In this document: positions 43,868-54,600 of the stretch, one piece after another | Layout of the letters: the number at the start of each line of letters is the position of its first letter | How positions within the stretch are numbered: the stretch's first letter is position 1 | Assembly (NCBI GenBank): GCA_023435895.1 | Contig: JAEZLH010000017.1 | Span: forward strand, 620,001-684,000 | Length of the DNA stretch: 64,000 bases | From: Bacillota bacterium | GTDB taxonomy: Bacteria; Bacillota; Clostridia; Lachnospirales; Lachnospiraceae | Reading direction: 5' to 3' | Notes under the pieces: model-generated | What the model saw: the letters and a program-made list of their open reading frames with translations, nothing else | Databases searched by the model: none | Told to the model about the DNA's origin: nothing | Position numbers and translations under genes: made by a program

Positions 43868-44350
43868 ATGGACAGCAATGTTATTATGAAAGCGAAAGAC
43901 ACGATATCTGCTTCATTGGCGGAATGCTTCGTGACGATTGGTAAGAGAAGGTATAACTTCATGCAGGCGATCAACCTTGAAGCTAAGTTTGAGAAAACAA
44001 AGTCGGAAGTTCCCATTCTTGGTAAGACAGGTAAAGGAAACAAGGCTACAGGGTGGAAAGGCACAGGTTCCGCTACATTTCACTATAACACCAGTATTTT
44101 TAGACAGATGATGCTGGATTACAAGGATTCTGGTAAGGATACTTATTTTGAAATTCAAATTACAAATGAGGATCCTACAAGTGCAGTAGGGAGACAGACC
44201 ATCATACTTAAAGATTGTAATATTGATGGTGGTATCCTTGCAAAATTTGACGCAGATGCAGAGTATCTTGATGAAGATGTGGACTTTACATATGAGGATT
44301 TCTCCATGCCGGAATCATTTAAAGCTCTTACAGGATTTTTAACTAATTAA
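43868..44350 (+). CDS. Tail tube protein (XkdM-like)
   Basis: 160 residues, starts MDSNVIMKAKDTISASLAEC. Conserved GWKGTGSATFHY and the DCNIDGGILAKFDADAE segment. Forms the inner tube inside the sheath. Confidence 0.93.
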   Translation: MDSNVIMKAKDTISASLAECFVTIGKRRYNFMQAINLEAKFEKTKSEVPILGKTGKGNKATGWKGTGSATFHYNTSIFRQMMLDYKDSGKDTYFEIQITNEDPTSAVGRQTIILKDCNIDGGILAKFDADAEYLDEDVDFTYEDFSMPESFKALTGFLTN

Positions 44351-44414
44351 TAATCAGCCCCCATGTATGATAGTTAGCCATGCAGGGGGCTTTCTTAAAA
44401 GAAGGGAAAATACT

Positions 44415-44846
44415 ATGTCACAATTTTCAAAGTTTATGAAAGCCAATAAGGTAGTTAAGAAAAATGATTTCTATGCTCCTACAAAAAGCTTGCTTGACGA
44501 AGCCGGGAAACCTCTAGAATGGGAATTTAAGCATTTGACTTCTAAGGAAAATGAAGATTTGAGAGAATCATGCACTGTTGAAGTGCAAATTACAGGGAAG
44601 CCTAATGCATTCAGACCAAAGATGAATACGTCTTTGTATCTCGCAAAAATGATATGTGCTTCGGTGGTCACTCCCGATCTTTATGATGCAGAGCTTCAGG
44701 ATTCCTATGGGGTTAAAACTCCGGAAGAATTAATCTTTGCCTTGGTAGATGATCCGGGCGAATATAATGATCTTGGTTCCTGGATTCAGTCATTCCAAGG
44801 ATTTAATAAGAGCATGGAAGAAAAGGTGGATGAAGCAAAAAACTAA
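44415..44846 (+). CDS. Tail assembly chaperone, short product (XkdN-like, gpG)
   Basis: 143 residues starting MSQFSKFMKANKVVKKNDFY behind AAGGG; a longer frame begins within the preceding terminator-like region. Binds the tape measure during tail assembly. The stop follows directly after a slippery A AAA AAC heptamer, so part of the ribosomes should continue in the -1 frame. Confidence 0.88.
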   Translation: MSQFSKFMKANKVVKKNDFYAPTKSLLDEAGKPLEWEFKHLTSKENEDLRESCTVEVQITGKPNAFRPKMNTSLYLAKMICASVVTPDLYDAELQDSYGVKTPEELIFALVDDPGEYNDLGSWIQSFQGFNKSMEEKVDEAKN

Positions 44847-45037
44847 TAAATGAAGGGGATGGAGAAGCGAATTATGCATACTATGCCCTTCACAAACTTC
44901 ATATACTCCCTTCGACTTTTCTTGATATGGATGAACAGGAAAAAGCCTTTGTAATTGCATCCATTATGATAAAAATCGAACATGATAAGAAAGAAAAGTC
45001 GAAGGCTGAAAGTAAAGCTAAGAGGAAAGGTGGGTGA
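44415..45037 (+). CDS. Tail assembly chaperone, -1 frameshift product (gpGT-like)
   Basis: Slippage at A-AAA-AAC (44837-44843, zero frame gcA AAA AAC) moves ribosomes to the -1 frame, which stays open to 45037 and encodes NEGDGEANYAYYALHKLHIL, a second chaperone domain without its own ribosome site. About 207 residues in total. This matches the known frameshifting of tail chaperones in long-tailed phages. Confidence 0.8.
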
Positions 45038-45042
45038 TTTTC

Positions 45043-47721
45043 ATGTCTTCAATTCGTACAGGAATTGAATTGCAAGACAATTTTAGTTCGATCTTGTATA
45101 CAATAATAAGCTCTGTTAATTTGGCAGTGAGTTCTATGGAAGAGATGCAGCAAACCATGAACGCAGATATAGATACTTCGTCATTGTCAGCTGTAAGGGA
45201 TAAAGTTAATCAGGCGACTATTGCAGTAAATGAACTTAACAATGCCATGGAAAGCACCCGAACCCCAAATACTCCATCAACTCCCGTAAAAGTAGAAGAT
45301 GCTACAGCAACGATCCAAGTACCTGTTGCACCAATTGTACCCGACCCATTGATTGAAAACCCACCATCTGTTTTAGTTCCAATAGAATGGGAGACTGACC
45401 GACTCGATGTATTTAGCGGAACAGGAATTGATAGGTTTCGCCAAGAAGTACAAAGTGCTAATTCTATGCTCGAACAACTAAGTAATACACAGGATAGTAT
45501 AGCAAAGCAGGCATACAACACTAACATCTTTCCTCCGGAAGCATTTCAGAACTTGAACAGCCTTGCAGTACGGATTGATACTGTAAGGAGGAGAATACAG
45601 CAAATCGAGAATAATCCAATTAACATAGGAACCAGTTCAGCTAATACAGAGCTGGAACGCTTACGATCGCAATTGAATCAAGCACTGCAGGAACAGAATC
45701 ATTTGAACTCAGCAATGCATAATATGGATGTTAGTGCCGCCAATCAAGCATATGTAAAGTTATCTCAAACCATCGGAAATACAGAAAAGTATATACGAGA
45801 TAATGTCACAGAGCAGGGGCGGTTTAATCAAGAGATAAGCGAAGGTAAGACGGAAGCAAATGGATTAACCAGTACAATAAGAGGTGCAATTACTGTATAT
45901 GCATTATTGAGAGGCTTAGGTGCATCGATTAATATATCTGACTCTATGGCTCAAACTACGGCCAGATTAAATATGATGAATGATGGATTGCAGTCGACTC
46001 AAGATTTGCAAAATATGATTTATCTTTCTGCGGAGAGATCTAGAGGATCCTATCAAGGTACAGTGAATACAGTGGCCAAACTTGGAACCACGGCCAGAGA
46101 TGCATTCAGCTCATCCAATGAGATTATTTCTTTTGCTGAACAATTAAATAAGCAATTTACTATATCCGGTACTGGTGCGGATGAAATGAAAAATGCAACA
46201 ATACAGCTTACACAGGCACTTGGATCCGGTGTGCTAAGAGGCGATGAATTAAATAGTATCTTTGAGCAGGCTCCCACAATTATTCAGTCCATTGCGGATT
46301 ATTTGAATGTTCCAATAGGAAAAATCCGTGAAATGGCGGCTGATGGTAAGATTTCGGCAGCCATTGTTAAGAATGCAATGTTTGCTGCGGCGGATGAAAC
46401 TAATGCAAAGTTTGAAAGCATGCCAAAAACATTTGAACAGGTGGGACAATCTATTCAAAATACCGCACTTATGGCTTTTCAACCAGTTCTTGAAAGGCTA
46501 AACGATACTGCTAATAGTGAAGCCTTTAGTAATTTTGCGAATAGTGCAGTAAATAATCTCGCTGTTATAGCAAATATTGTTCTCAATATTTTTGATTTAA
46601 TTGGTGCAGTAGGTGGTTTTATAGTTGATAATTGGTCAATGATTTCTCCTGTTATTTATGGAGTGGCTGCGGCTTTGGGAATTTATTATGGATGGTTGCT
46701 GTTAACTAAAATAGCAGCGTTTGGAAGTGCAGCAGCACAGTGGGCGTTAAATCTTGCAAAAATGCTTGCCGTGCCAATTTACGCAGCGGCAACAGGGGCG
46801 ACTATGGCAGAAACTGCCGCGCAATGGGGGTTGAATTCAGCTCTATACGCTTGTCCAATAGTCTGGATTATTATTTTGATCATCGCACTTATTGCAATAT
46901 TTTATGCTGCAGTAGCTGCGATTAATCATTTTGCAGGTACATCTTATAGCGCAACGGGTGTGATAGCTGGAGCATTTGTATGGCTTATGGCACTGATTGG
47001 TAATATCGTAATTGGCACAATAAATTCATTAATACAGTTCATGTGGTCAAATTTTGTTGAGCCTTTTATTGGAATTTTTGAGTGGGTTTTAAATGTAGTA
47101 AATGGCGGATTTGATAGCTTCGGTGGAGCAGTAGCCAATTTGATTGGACAGATAATTTCTTGGTTTTTATCTCTAGGTAAGGTTATAACTAAGATAGTTG
47201 ATGCAATCTTCGGGACTAATTGGACTTCCGGTCTGTCTTCATTACAAGACAGTGTGCTTGCATGGGGCAAAAATGATAATGCAATCACCCTGGATAGAAA
47301 TGCACCGGAGATTGATTATCGATTCGACATGACAGATGCATATGATACTGGGTATAAGTTTGGGAAAGGCATTGATGAGAAGATATCAGATTTTAACCCA
47401 GCTGATCTGTTTGGGGCGACCGATATACCTAAGCAGGAAGATTATGCTAATGCACTTGATAGTTCTACTAATTTGAGCAATATATCCAATAACACTAAGG
47501 GCATAAAAGATTCTATTGATATAACAGAAGAAGATCTGAAGTATCTTAGAGATATAGCAGAGCAGGAAACGATTAATAGATTTACGACTGCAGAGGTAAC
47601 TATCAATCAAACTAATCACAATAACATATCCTCTGAAATGGATTTGGATGGAGTGGTTAATCATTTTGCAGTTGGTGTGAACGAAGCTATGGATAAGGCT
47701 GCGGAAGGGGTGCATGTATAA
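45043..47721 (+). CDS. Tape measure protein
   Basis: 892 residues starting MSSIRTGIELQDNFSSILYT. Coiled-coil N-terminal third, a tape-measure domain (LGTTARDAFSSSNEIISFAE, GSGVLRGDELNSIFEQAP), and membrane-like segments (about 505-535, 555-640). Determines tail length; this length suggests a tail of roughly 130 nm by the usual proportionality. Confidence 0.93.
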   Translation: MSSIRTGIELQDNFSSILYTIISSVNLAVSSMEEMQQTMNADIDTSSLSAVRDKVNQATIAVNELNNAMESTRTPNTPSTPVKVEDATATIQVPVAPIVPDPLIENPPSVLVPIEWETDRLDVFSGTGIDRFRQEVQSANSMLEQLSNTQDSIAKQAYNTNIFPPEAFQNLNSLAVRIDTVRRRIQQIENNPINIGTSSANTELERLRSQLNQALQEQNHLNSAMHNMDVSAANQAYVKLSQTIGNTEKYIRDNVTEQGRFNQEISEGKTEANGLTSTIRGAITVYALLRGLGASINISDSMAQTTARLNMMNDGLQSTQDLQNMIYLSAERSRGSYQGTVNTVAKLGTTARDAFSSSNEIISFAEQLNKQFTISGTGADEMKNATIQLTQALGSGVLRGDELNSIFEQAPTIIQSIADYLNVPIGKIREMAADGKISAAIVKNAMFAAADETNAKFESMPKTFEQVGQSIQNTALMAFQPVLERLNDTANSEAFSNFANSAVNNLAVIANIVLNIFDLIGAVGGFIVDNWSMISPVIYGVAAALGIYYGWLLLTKIAAFGSAAAQWALNLAKMLAVPIYAAATGATMAETAAQWGLNSALYACPIVWIIILIIALIAIFYAAVAAINHFAGTSYSATGVIAGAFVWLMALIGNIVIGTINSLIQFMWSNFVEPFIGIFEWVLNVVNGGFDSFGGAVANLIGQIISWFLSLGKVITKIVDAIFGTNWTSGLSSLQDSVLAWGKNDNAITLDRNAPEIDYRFDMTDAYDTGYKFGKGIDEKISDFNPADLFGATDIPKQEDYANALDSSTNLSNISNNTKGIKDSIDITEEDLKYLRDIAEQETINRFTTAEVTINQTNHNNISSEMDLDGVVNHFAVGVNEAMDKAAEGVHV

Positions 47722-48386
47722 TGCCATATAATTTTTATTTGGATAAACTGTTATTACCGGTTGCTCCCTCTGAATTGTCATTAAAGATAGATAGTCAGAA
47801 TAAAACGATAACGCTAATAAATGAAGGGGAAATCAATATTCTTAAAAAGGCAAAGTTAACAGAGTTTGATTTTGAAGCATTATTGCCAAATGCAGTTTAT
47901 CCCTTTGCAACTTACAAAAAAGGGTTTACTCCAGCTATATATTATATGGATGAGATTGAAAAATTAAAAACTGGATTGAAGCCATTTAGCTTTAAGGTAA
48001 CCAGAACTTTTCCTAACGGTCAAATGATGTTTGATACAGAAATGACCGTATCGCTAGAGGATTATAAGATTACAGAATCAGCAAAGAATGGATTTGATAT
48101 AGTGGTTTCTATTACTTTGAAGCAGTACAAGGAGTATGGAACTAAGACAGTTAAGATAGTCAATAATAAAGCAACCGTGAATAGTCCAAGAAAAACATAT
48201 AATTCTCCTGCCCCAAAAAGCAAGCCGAAAACCTATACAGTAGTCAAAGGGGATTGTCTTTGGAATATTGCGAAGAAGTTTTACGGAAATGGAAGTAAAT
48301 ATAAGAAGATATACAATGCTAATAAAGATAAGATAAAAAATCCGAATAAAATCTTGCCTGGGCAAAAATTAACAATTCCAGTTTAG
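47721..48386 (+). CDS. LysM baseplate hub protein (XkdP-like)
   Basis: 221 residues. N-terminal tail domain (starts MPYNFYLDKLLLPVAPSELS) and a C-terminal LysM (TYTVVKGDCLWNIAKKFYG, NPNKILPGQKLTIPV) that would bind peptidoglycan. Matches XkdP in size and gene order. Confidence 0.92.
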   Translation: MPYNFYLDKLLLPVAPSELSLKIDSQNKTITLINEGEINILKKAKLTEFDFEALLPNAVYPFATYKKGFTPAIYYMDEIEKLKTGLKPFSFKVTRTFPNGQMMFDTEMTVSLEDYKITESAKNGFDIVVSITLKQYKEYGTKTVKIVNNKATVNSPRKTYNSPAPKSKPKTYTVVKGDCLWNIAKKFYGNGSKYKKIYNANKDKIKNPNKILPGQKLTIPV

Positions 48387-48397
48387 AAGGAGTGGAG

Positions 48398-49357
48398 ATG
48401 AATATTGAACTATTAATCCAAAACGGAAACAAAATATATGAGCCGGTAGTTGAAGAGGGGATTACCTGGTCCCTTGAGAGAAAAAGTGTTCCTGGACAGC
48501 TAACTTTTAGTGTCCTATTGGATGAAGTGTTGAATATTACTGAAGGGAATGCTGTTAGTCTAAAAGTCGATGGAAAGAAGCTCTTTTATGGATTTATCTT
48601 TACGAAGAAGTCTGATAAAGAGGGAATAATCACTGTCACTGCCTATGATCAACTGAGGTATTTAAAAAACAAAGACACCTATGTTTATAAAAATAAAACA
48701 GTTGGTAATCTTGTTAAAATGATCGCTAAGGATTATAGGCTAAATACAGGAATAATTGAAAATACCGGTTATAAGATCGCGTCACGGGTGGAGGATAACG
48801 TGGCGATTTTTGATATGATTGGAAATGCATTAGATCTTACAATGCAGAATCAAAAGAAAATGTATGTGCTGTTTGATGATTTTGGAAAATTATCATTACA
48901 AAGCATTTCATCCATGTTTGTTAATATCCTGATTGATAGTGAAACTGGTGAAAATTACAGTTATTCATCTTCCATTGACTCCAATACATACAATAAAATT
49001 AAATTATTCTATGATAATGACGACACCAAGAAGAGAGAGGTTTATATCGCACAAGATTCAAAGAATATGAATTCTTGGGGTGTGCTGCAGTTTTATGATA
49101 CTTTAAAAAAAGGAGAGAATGGGAAGGCTAAAGTGGATGCTTTACTAAAGCTTTACAATAGTAAAACTCGTAATCTTTCGGTAGATAATGTTATTGGTGA
49201 TACAAGGGTTAGGGCTGGATCCATGATTGTTGTTCAGCTGCAACTTGGCGATACCACAATTCATAACCTTATGATGGTGGAGAAGGTGAAGCATGAGTTT
49301 AAGGAGAATGAGCACTTCATGAATTTAACACTTAGAGGAGGCGAGTTTGTTGCTTGA
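48398..49357 (+). CDS. Baseplate hub protein (XkdQ-like, gpD family)
   Basis: 319 residues. Resembles XkdQ/phage late control gpD (WSLERKSVPGQLTFSVL, YDQLRYLKNKDTYVYKNKT). ATG at 48398 follows AAGGAG with 5 bases; the GTG just before is too close. Confidence 0.9.
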   Translation: MNIELLIQNGNKIYEPVVEEGITWSLERKSVPGQLTFSVLLDEVLNITEGNAVSLKVDGKKLFYGFIFTKKSDKEGIITVTAYDQLRYLKNKDTYVYKNKTVGNLVKMIAKDYRLNTGIIENTGYKIASRVEDNVAIFDMIGNALDLTMQNQKKMYVLFDDFGKLSLQSISSMFVNILIDSETGENYSYSSSIDSNTYNKIKLFYDNDDTKKREVYIAQDSKNMNSWGVLQFYDTLKKGENGKAKVDALLKLYNSKTRNLSVDNVIGDTRVRAGSMIVVQLQLGDTTIHNLMMVEKVKHEFKENEHFMNLTLRGGEFVA

Positions 49358-49619
49358 TTTTAATGATCTATTAATAGCAGTTAAAAAGGCTGCCATTGAT
49401 GCAGTAAATGCTACGAAACCTGCCAGTATCTTATATGGAACTGTGACAAGTCAATCTCCATTAGTTATCAGTGTGGATCAAAAGCTGAAGCTATCTAGTG
49501 ATCAACTCGTGTTAACACAGCGCGTTGCTGATTATGGTTTGGTTATCGGAGATAAAGTTATACTTATCCAAGCACAAGGAGGACAGACATTCATTGTCCT
49601 GGATAGGGGTGGCACATGA
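49347..49619 (+). CDS. DUF2577 protein (XkdR-like)
   Basis: 90 residues, OB-like fold (ILYGTVTSQSPLVISVDQKL, GDKVILIQAQGGQTFIVLD). Small baseplate protein of PBSX-like tails. TTG start behind GAGGAGG, overlapping the hub gene. Confidence 0.88.
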   Translation: MLLDFNDLLIAVKKAAIDAVNATKPASILYGTVTSQSPLVISVDQKLKLSSDQLVLTQRVADYGLVIGDKVILIQAQGGQTFIVLDRGGT

Positions 49620-50017
49620 TCCCTAGTGTTAATGGATTTTTAGAAGATGATTTTGAGATTGAAGAGCAGCCCAGCAAGACGTATATGATGCGAAAGGACG
49701 ATAATATGATTAGAGGGTATTGTGATAGTCTTGAGGCCATGAAACAGGCAATCTATAAGATTATTAACAGTGAAAGATATCAATACATCATATATTCGTG
49801 GGATTACGGAATTGAGACAGAGGATTTATTTGGAGAACCAGTTACGTATGTTTGTCCGGAACTAAAAAGAAGAATCATAGAAGCATTAACGCAGGATTCT
49901 AGGATCCAAGGTGTCGATGCTTTTTCTTTTGATATCAGCAAAGGAAAAGTTGGAGTATCTTTTACCGTGAATACCATATTTGGTGATGTGGAAGCCAATA
50001 AGGAGGTGATTATCTAA
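49616..50017 (+). CDS. DUF2634 protein (XkdS-like, gp25-type wedge)
   Basis: 133 residues, including RYQYIIYSWDYGIETEDLFG, equivalent to the gp25/W lysozyme-like wedge protein. Overlaps both neighbours by 1-4 bp. Confidence 0.9.
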   Translation: MIPSVNGFLEDDFEIEEQPSKTYMMRKDDNMIRGYCDSLEAMKQAIYKIINSERYQYIIYSWDYGIETEDLFGEPVTYVCPELKRRIIEALTQDSRIQGVDAFSFDISKGKVGVSFTVNTIFGDVEANKEVII

Positions 50018-51078
50018 TGTATGAATCTGTAACATATGAAGACATCCTACAGAGGATGCTCGACCGTGTTCCTGATACTATGGATAAAAGAGAAGGATCT
50101 ATAATCTATGATGCGCTGGCTCCAGCTGCAGTAGAATTGCAATTAATATATATTGAATTTGATACTATCCTGCACGAGACATTTGGAGATACGGCATCCA
50201 GAGATTATCTAATCAGGAGAGGGAAAGAAAGAGGATTAGAGCCGGATCAGGCGACAAATGCAATCCTGAAAGGAGTTTTTACTCCATCTTTATTAAATAT
50301 TCCGTTAGGATCTAGGTTTAATCTGGGTGATCTTAATTATGTGGTCACGGCTAAAATATCAGATGGTATATATCAGCTAACTTGCGAGATGGTAGGCGCA
50401 GAAGGAAATAAATATCTTGGGGATCTGGTACCGGTAGAGTATATTGATGGACTGCAGACTGCTCAGCTGACAGAGATACTTATTCCAGGTGAAGAGGAAG
50501 AGGATACAGAGGTTTTTCGAGCTAGGTATTTTGAGTCTTTCAATACCCAGTCCTTTGGTGGAAATAAAGCTGACTATCTCAAAAGAACGAATGCACTACC
50601 AGGAGTCGGCTCTACAAAAATCACCCCGGTATGGAATGGTGGTGGTACCGTGAAACTTACAATATTAAATTCCAATTATTCAAAAGCAAGTACAACCCTG
50701 ATAAATGCTGTGCAAGAAGCTTTGGATCCAACACAGGATGGTGGAGGGCTTGGAATCGCGCCAATCGGTCACAGAGTAACCGTTGATACTGTTGTTGAAA
50801 TTGCAGTTAATATTGTCACATCAATAATTTATGATTCAGGTTATAGTTATACTGGATTACAATCTCAGATCATTCAAAAGATTTCTGATTACTTGCTTGA
50901 ATTAAGAACAGACTGGTCTAATCAGAACGAGCTAGTGGTCAGAGTTGCGCAGGTTGAAGCTAGACTACTTACGATTATCGGTATACTTGACATTACCGGA
51001 ACGAAAATCAATGGTACGGCTAATAACTTAGCATTGACGGGGTATCAAGTCCCTGTATTAGGTGGGGTGATAGCATGA
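50017..51078 (+). CDS. Baseplate J protein (XkdT-like)
   Basis: 353 residues. Baseplate J family: YEDILQRMLDRVPDTMDKRE, RGLEPDQATNAILKG, and FGGNKADYLKRTNALPGVGS. Forms the baseplate wedge with the DUF2634 protein. Confidence 0.95.
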   Translation: MYESVTYEDILQRMLDRVPDTMDKREGSIIYDALAPAAVELQLIYIEFDTILHETFGDTASRDYLIRRGKERGLEPDQATNAILKGVFTPSLLNIPLGSRFNLGDLNYVVTAKISDGIYQLTCEMVGAEGNKYLGDLVPVEYIDGLQTAQLTEILIPGEEEEDTEVFRARYFESFNTQSFGGNKADYLKRTNALPGVGSTKITPVWNGGGTVKLTILNSNYSKASTTLINAVQEALDPTQDGGGLGIAPIGHRVTVDTVVEIAVNIVTSIIYDSGYSYTGLQSQIIQKISDYLLELRTDWSNQNELVVRVAQVEARLLTIIGILDITGTKINGTANNLALTGYQVPVLGGVIA

Positions 51079-51623
51079 TAAGAGAAGTAAATTTAGCAGA
51101 TTATATACCCCTTTATATGCAAGATTTCTCAGAGATAAAAGAAATCCTTAACACAGAAAATATTGAGTTTCAGACGATTGATGATGAAAGCGAAACGATC
51201 CTAGATAATCAGTTTATTTTCACCTGTAGTGAGGTTGGGATTAAACGGTTCGAGGATATGCTTGGCATTAAAGCTCTGGATGATGACACTCTGGAAAACA
51301 GGCGATTTAAAGTATTATCTGTATGGGACAATGCAGTGCCTTACTCAATTAGGGCTCTTAAAGAAAAGCTGGCTGTTCTTTGTGGAGAAGCAGGATACAC
51401 TTTAAATGTTTATTATGACACTTACTCAATCAAGGTTAGAATTGCACTCAAAAATATGAAAAATTATGTTCAGGCTGAGAATATGCTTCGTGCAGTTATC
51501 CCATGTAATATGCTCATGGACTTGAGCCTATTATATAATCAGCACAGTACCCTAAAAGGATTTACAAATAGGCAACTTAAGGAATTTACACAGTATCAAA
51601 TAAGAAATGAGGTGATTACATAA
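51075..51623 (+). CDS. Tail protein XkdU-like (YmfQ/DUF2313)
   Basis: 182 residues with the conserved ENRRFKVLSVWDNAVPYSIR segment. Links the baseplate wedge to tail fibres. ATGA overlaps on both sides. Confidence 0.9.
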   Translation: MIREVNLADYIPLYMQDFSEIKEILNTENIEFQTIDDESETILDNQFIFTCSEVGIKRFEDMLGIKALDDDTLENRRFKVLSVWDNAVPYSIRALKEKLAVLCGEAGYTLNVYYDTYSIKVRIALKNMKNYVQAENMLRAVIPCNMLMDLSLLYNQHSTLKGFTNRQLKEFTQYQIRNEVIT

Positions 51624-54600
51624 TGGGTGAAACAACAAATTTAAAATTAACTAAACCTTCTGAAGATGATTTTTATGATGTCAATGTACAGAATGAAAAT
51701 ATGGATATCATAGATGAAAAGTTATTATCAAAGACCGGTGATGCAAGCAATACTACAAATACTTTCACACAAGCGACAACAAAGGCAAACCTCTCTACAG
51801 GAGAAAAGACATCTATATCTTTTGGTAAACTGATGAAATGGTTCGCTGACCTAAAATCAGCAGCTTGGGCAGCAATCAGTACCACAGCAAGCGACTTTGC
51901 GGCAAATGGGACAGCATCTCCTGGTTCAACGGGTAAAGTTGCAGATGCAGGTCATATACATCCAACCGATGCAACAAGACAAGCTAAGATAACGGCAAAT
52001 GGGATTTTAAAGGGAGATGGTAGCGGAGGGGTGGCACCGGCAACGGCAGGATCAGATTATATTGCACCAAATGGAAACGCCGCCACCGCAACAAAATTAC
52101 AGACTGCAAGAAACATAAATATTACGGATGATGTAACAGGTTCAACTTCTTTTGATGGGTCTGGAAACGTATCTATTAAAGCAACTCTATCTAACACTGG
52201 TGTAACTCCAGGGACATATGGAGCTGTCACAGTTGATGAAAAAGGTAGAGTTACAGGTGCATCAAACGCAGAGGGTAGCAATACAGTTGCATTAACAGGT
52301 ACTTCACACGCAGAAGGTGGAGGTGCAGTTGCATGTACACCGTACTCACATGCAGAAGGACTTAACACACTAGCATCAAATGGTGTATCTTACAACATTA
52401 CCACATTTGATAATTCAGCGAAGACAGTTACGTTAGATAATGTTTCTGGACTTTCAGTGGGGACCTTATTAGATGTAAATGTTCAGAACGGCTCATCACT
52501 GTATAATGTACCGATAGTGTCCATAATAGGGTTGGTTGTAAAGTTAAATACGACAGCTACCATTACAGCAAGTTTTGTGACTGTAATTAAAAGAAATACT
52601 ACATTATATGGTGTACATGCAGAAGGTAGCTATACACAAGCTAGTGGTAATAATGCACATGCAGAAGGAGTTTATACCATTGCTAGTGGAAACTCTGGTG
52701 CTCATTCAGAAGGAATTAGTACCTTAGCAAGTGGAGGAGCATCTCATGCAGAAGGCAATTTAACACAAGCCACGAACTCAAACGCTCACTCAGAAGGATA
52801 TCAGACACTAGCTTCTGGTAACAGCTCACACGCAGAGGGAGCAAATTCGAAAGCTCTAGGAGATTACTCGCATGTAGAAGGGTCTTACAACGTAGGTAAT
52901 ACAAATTACGTTCATGTAGAGGGCAGATTTAATTTAGCATCACAAGGAACCTTTTATATAGTGCTATCCTTTAACGATACTGCAAAAAGCTTAACTGTTG
53001 ATGATGCAAGTGGATTAGTAGTAGGAGACCTTATTGATATCAATGTTAAAGGTGCTATATCTCTTTACGATGTACCTATTACTGCAATCGCTGTGAATGT
53101 TATAACTTTGAATACTACAGCTACGTTATCCGCAAATTGTAATTGCGTGATAAAAAAGACCACTGGCACTAATTATCCTATTCACGCAGAAGGATATAAT
53201 AATGTCGCTAGTGGTGATAGGTGCCACGTAGAAGGTAATGCTAACTTTGCCAGAGGTAACTATTCACATGCAGAAGGTAGCAATACTTCCGCAAATGGTT
53301 CTTCTTCTCATTCAGAGGGAACTAACACTGTGGCAGTAGGAAATAATGGATCTCACGCAGAAGGAAATGGCACTATAGCAGTAGGCAACAGTTCGCACAC
53401 AGAAGGTTATGGAACAGTGACAGGTGCTTCGGCTCCATCAACATCCGCAGATATTACTACATTAGGGTCTTATGCTCATGCGGAAGGTAATGGAACAATG
53501 GCAATGGGAAATAGTTCTCACTCTGAAGGTGTATCTACCAGAGCTTTAGGGTTATCTTCTCATGCCGAAGGTAATGGAACAGTAGCAGGTGATGGAAGTA
53601 TACTCCCTGTTGCATCCTCAGATACTACATCAGGTAATTTTACTCATGCCGAAGGTAATGGAACACTCGCACAGGGAAATAGTTCTCATGCTGAGGGAAA
53701 AGGTTCTACTTCAATGGGTAACTACTCGCATGCCGAAGGACTTAACACATTAGCTTCGGGTCCTCAATCTCATGCCGAAGGAAATCTAAGTTATGCCAGT
53801 GGCAATGGGTCTCATGCAGAGGGAAATAGTACAGAAGCTACAGGCACTTATTCCCATGCCGAAGGAAATACTACTAAAGCAAGTGGAGCAAATTCACATT
53901 CCGAGGGATATAATACAGAATCTTCTGGACAGTATTCTCACGCGGAAGGTAGTAATGTAGTAGCGAGTGGAGTAGCTTCACACGCTCAAAATGCCAGAAC
54001 AATTGCACAAGGATATTGCCAAACAGCAATGGGATTTTATAATGTGGCACAAGGAACCAGTGGTTCATTTGTTGCTGCGGATAACGCACTTATAATCGGT
54101 AAAGGAACAAGTGATGCAGCTAGAGCAAACGCATTTAGAGTAACATTTAATGGAGCAGTATATGGACTTTTAGCATATAATTCACCGGGTGCGGATTATG
54201 CAGAGTATTTCGAATGGAAAGATAAAAACATAGATAACGAGGATAGAGTAGGATTTATCGTGACGATTGACGGAGATAAAATCAGAAAGGCTATTTCATC
54301 AGATGAATTTATCCTAGGAGTCATATCAGCCACCCCGTCTGTTATCGGTGACAGCCATCAAGACGAATGGAATAATAAAAATGTGATGGATAAATGGGGG
54401 CGCATTCAATACGAATGGAGCAAGATTGAAATCAGTGAAACAGTTGTTAATGAAGAGACTGGGGATACAGAGGAAGTAATCAAAGAGATTGACGCATATG
54501 TACCTATAATAAATCCGGACTATGATCCTACGCAAGAATACATACCAAGAGAGCAGCGTCCAGAATGGTCGGCTGTTGGAATGATGGGAAAGCTCTTTGT

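Noticed and set aside
45210..45527. Minus-strand ORF inside the tape measure gene
   Set aside because: Shadow of a coding gene; composition and lack of a ribosome site speak against it.
52057..52368. Minus-strand ORFs inside the tail fibre gene
   Set aside because: Created by the repetitive SHAEG codons in other frames.
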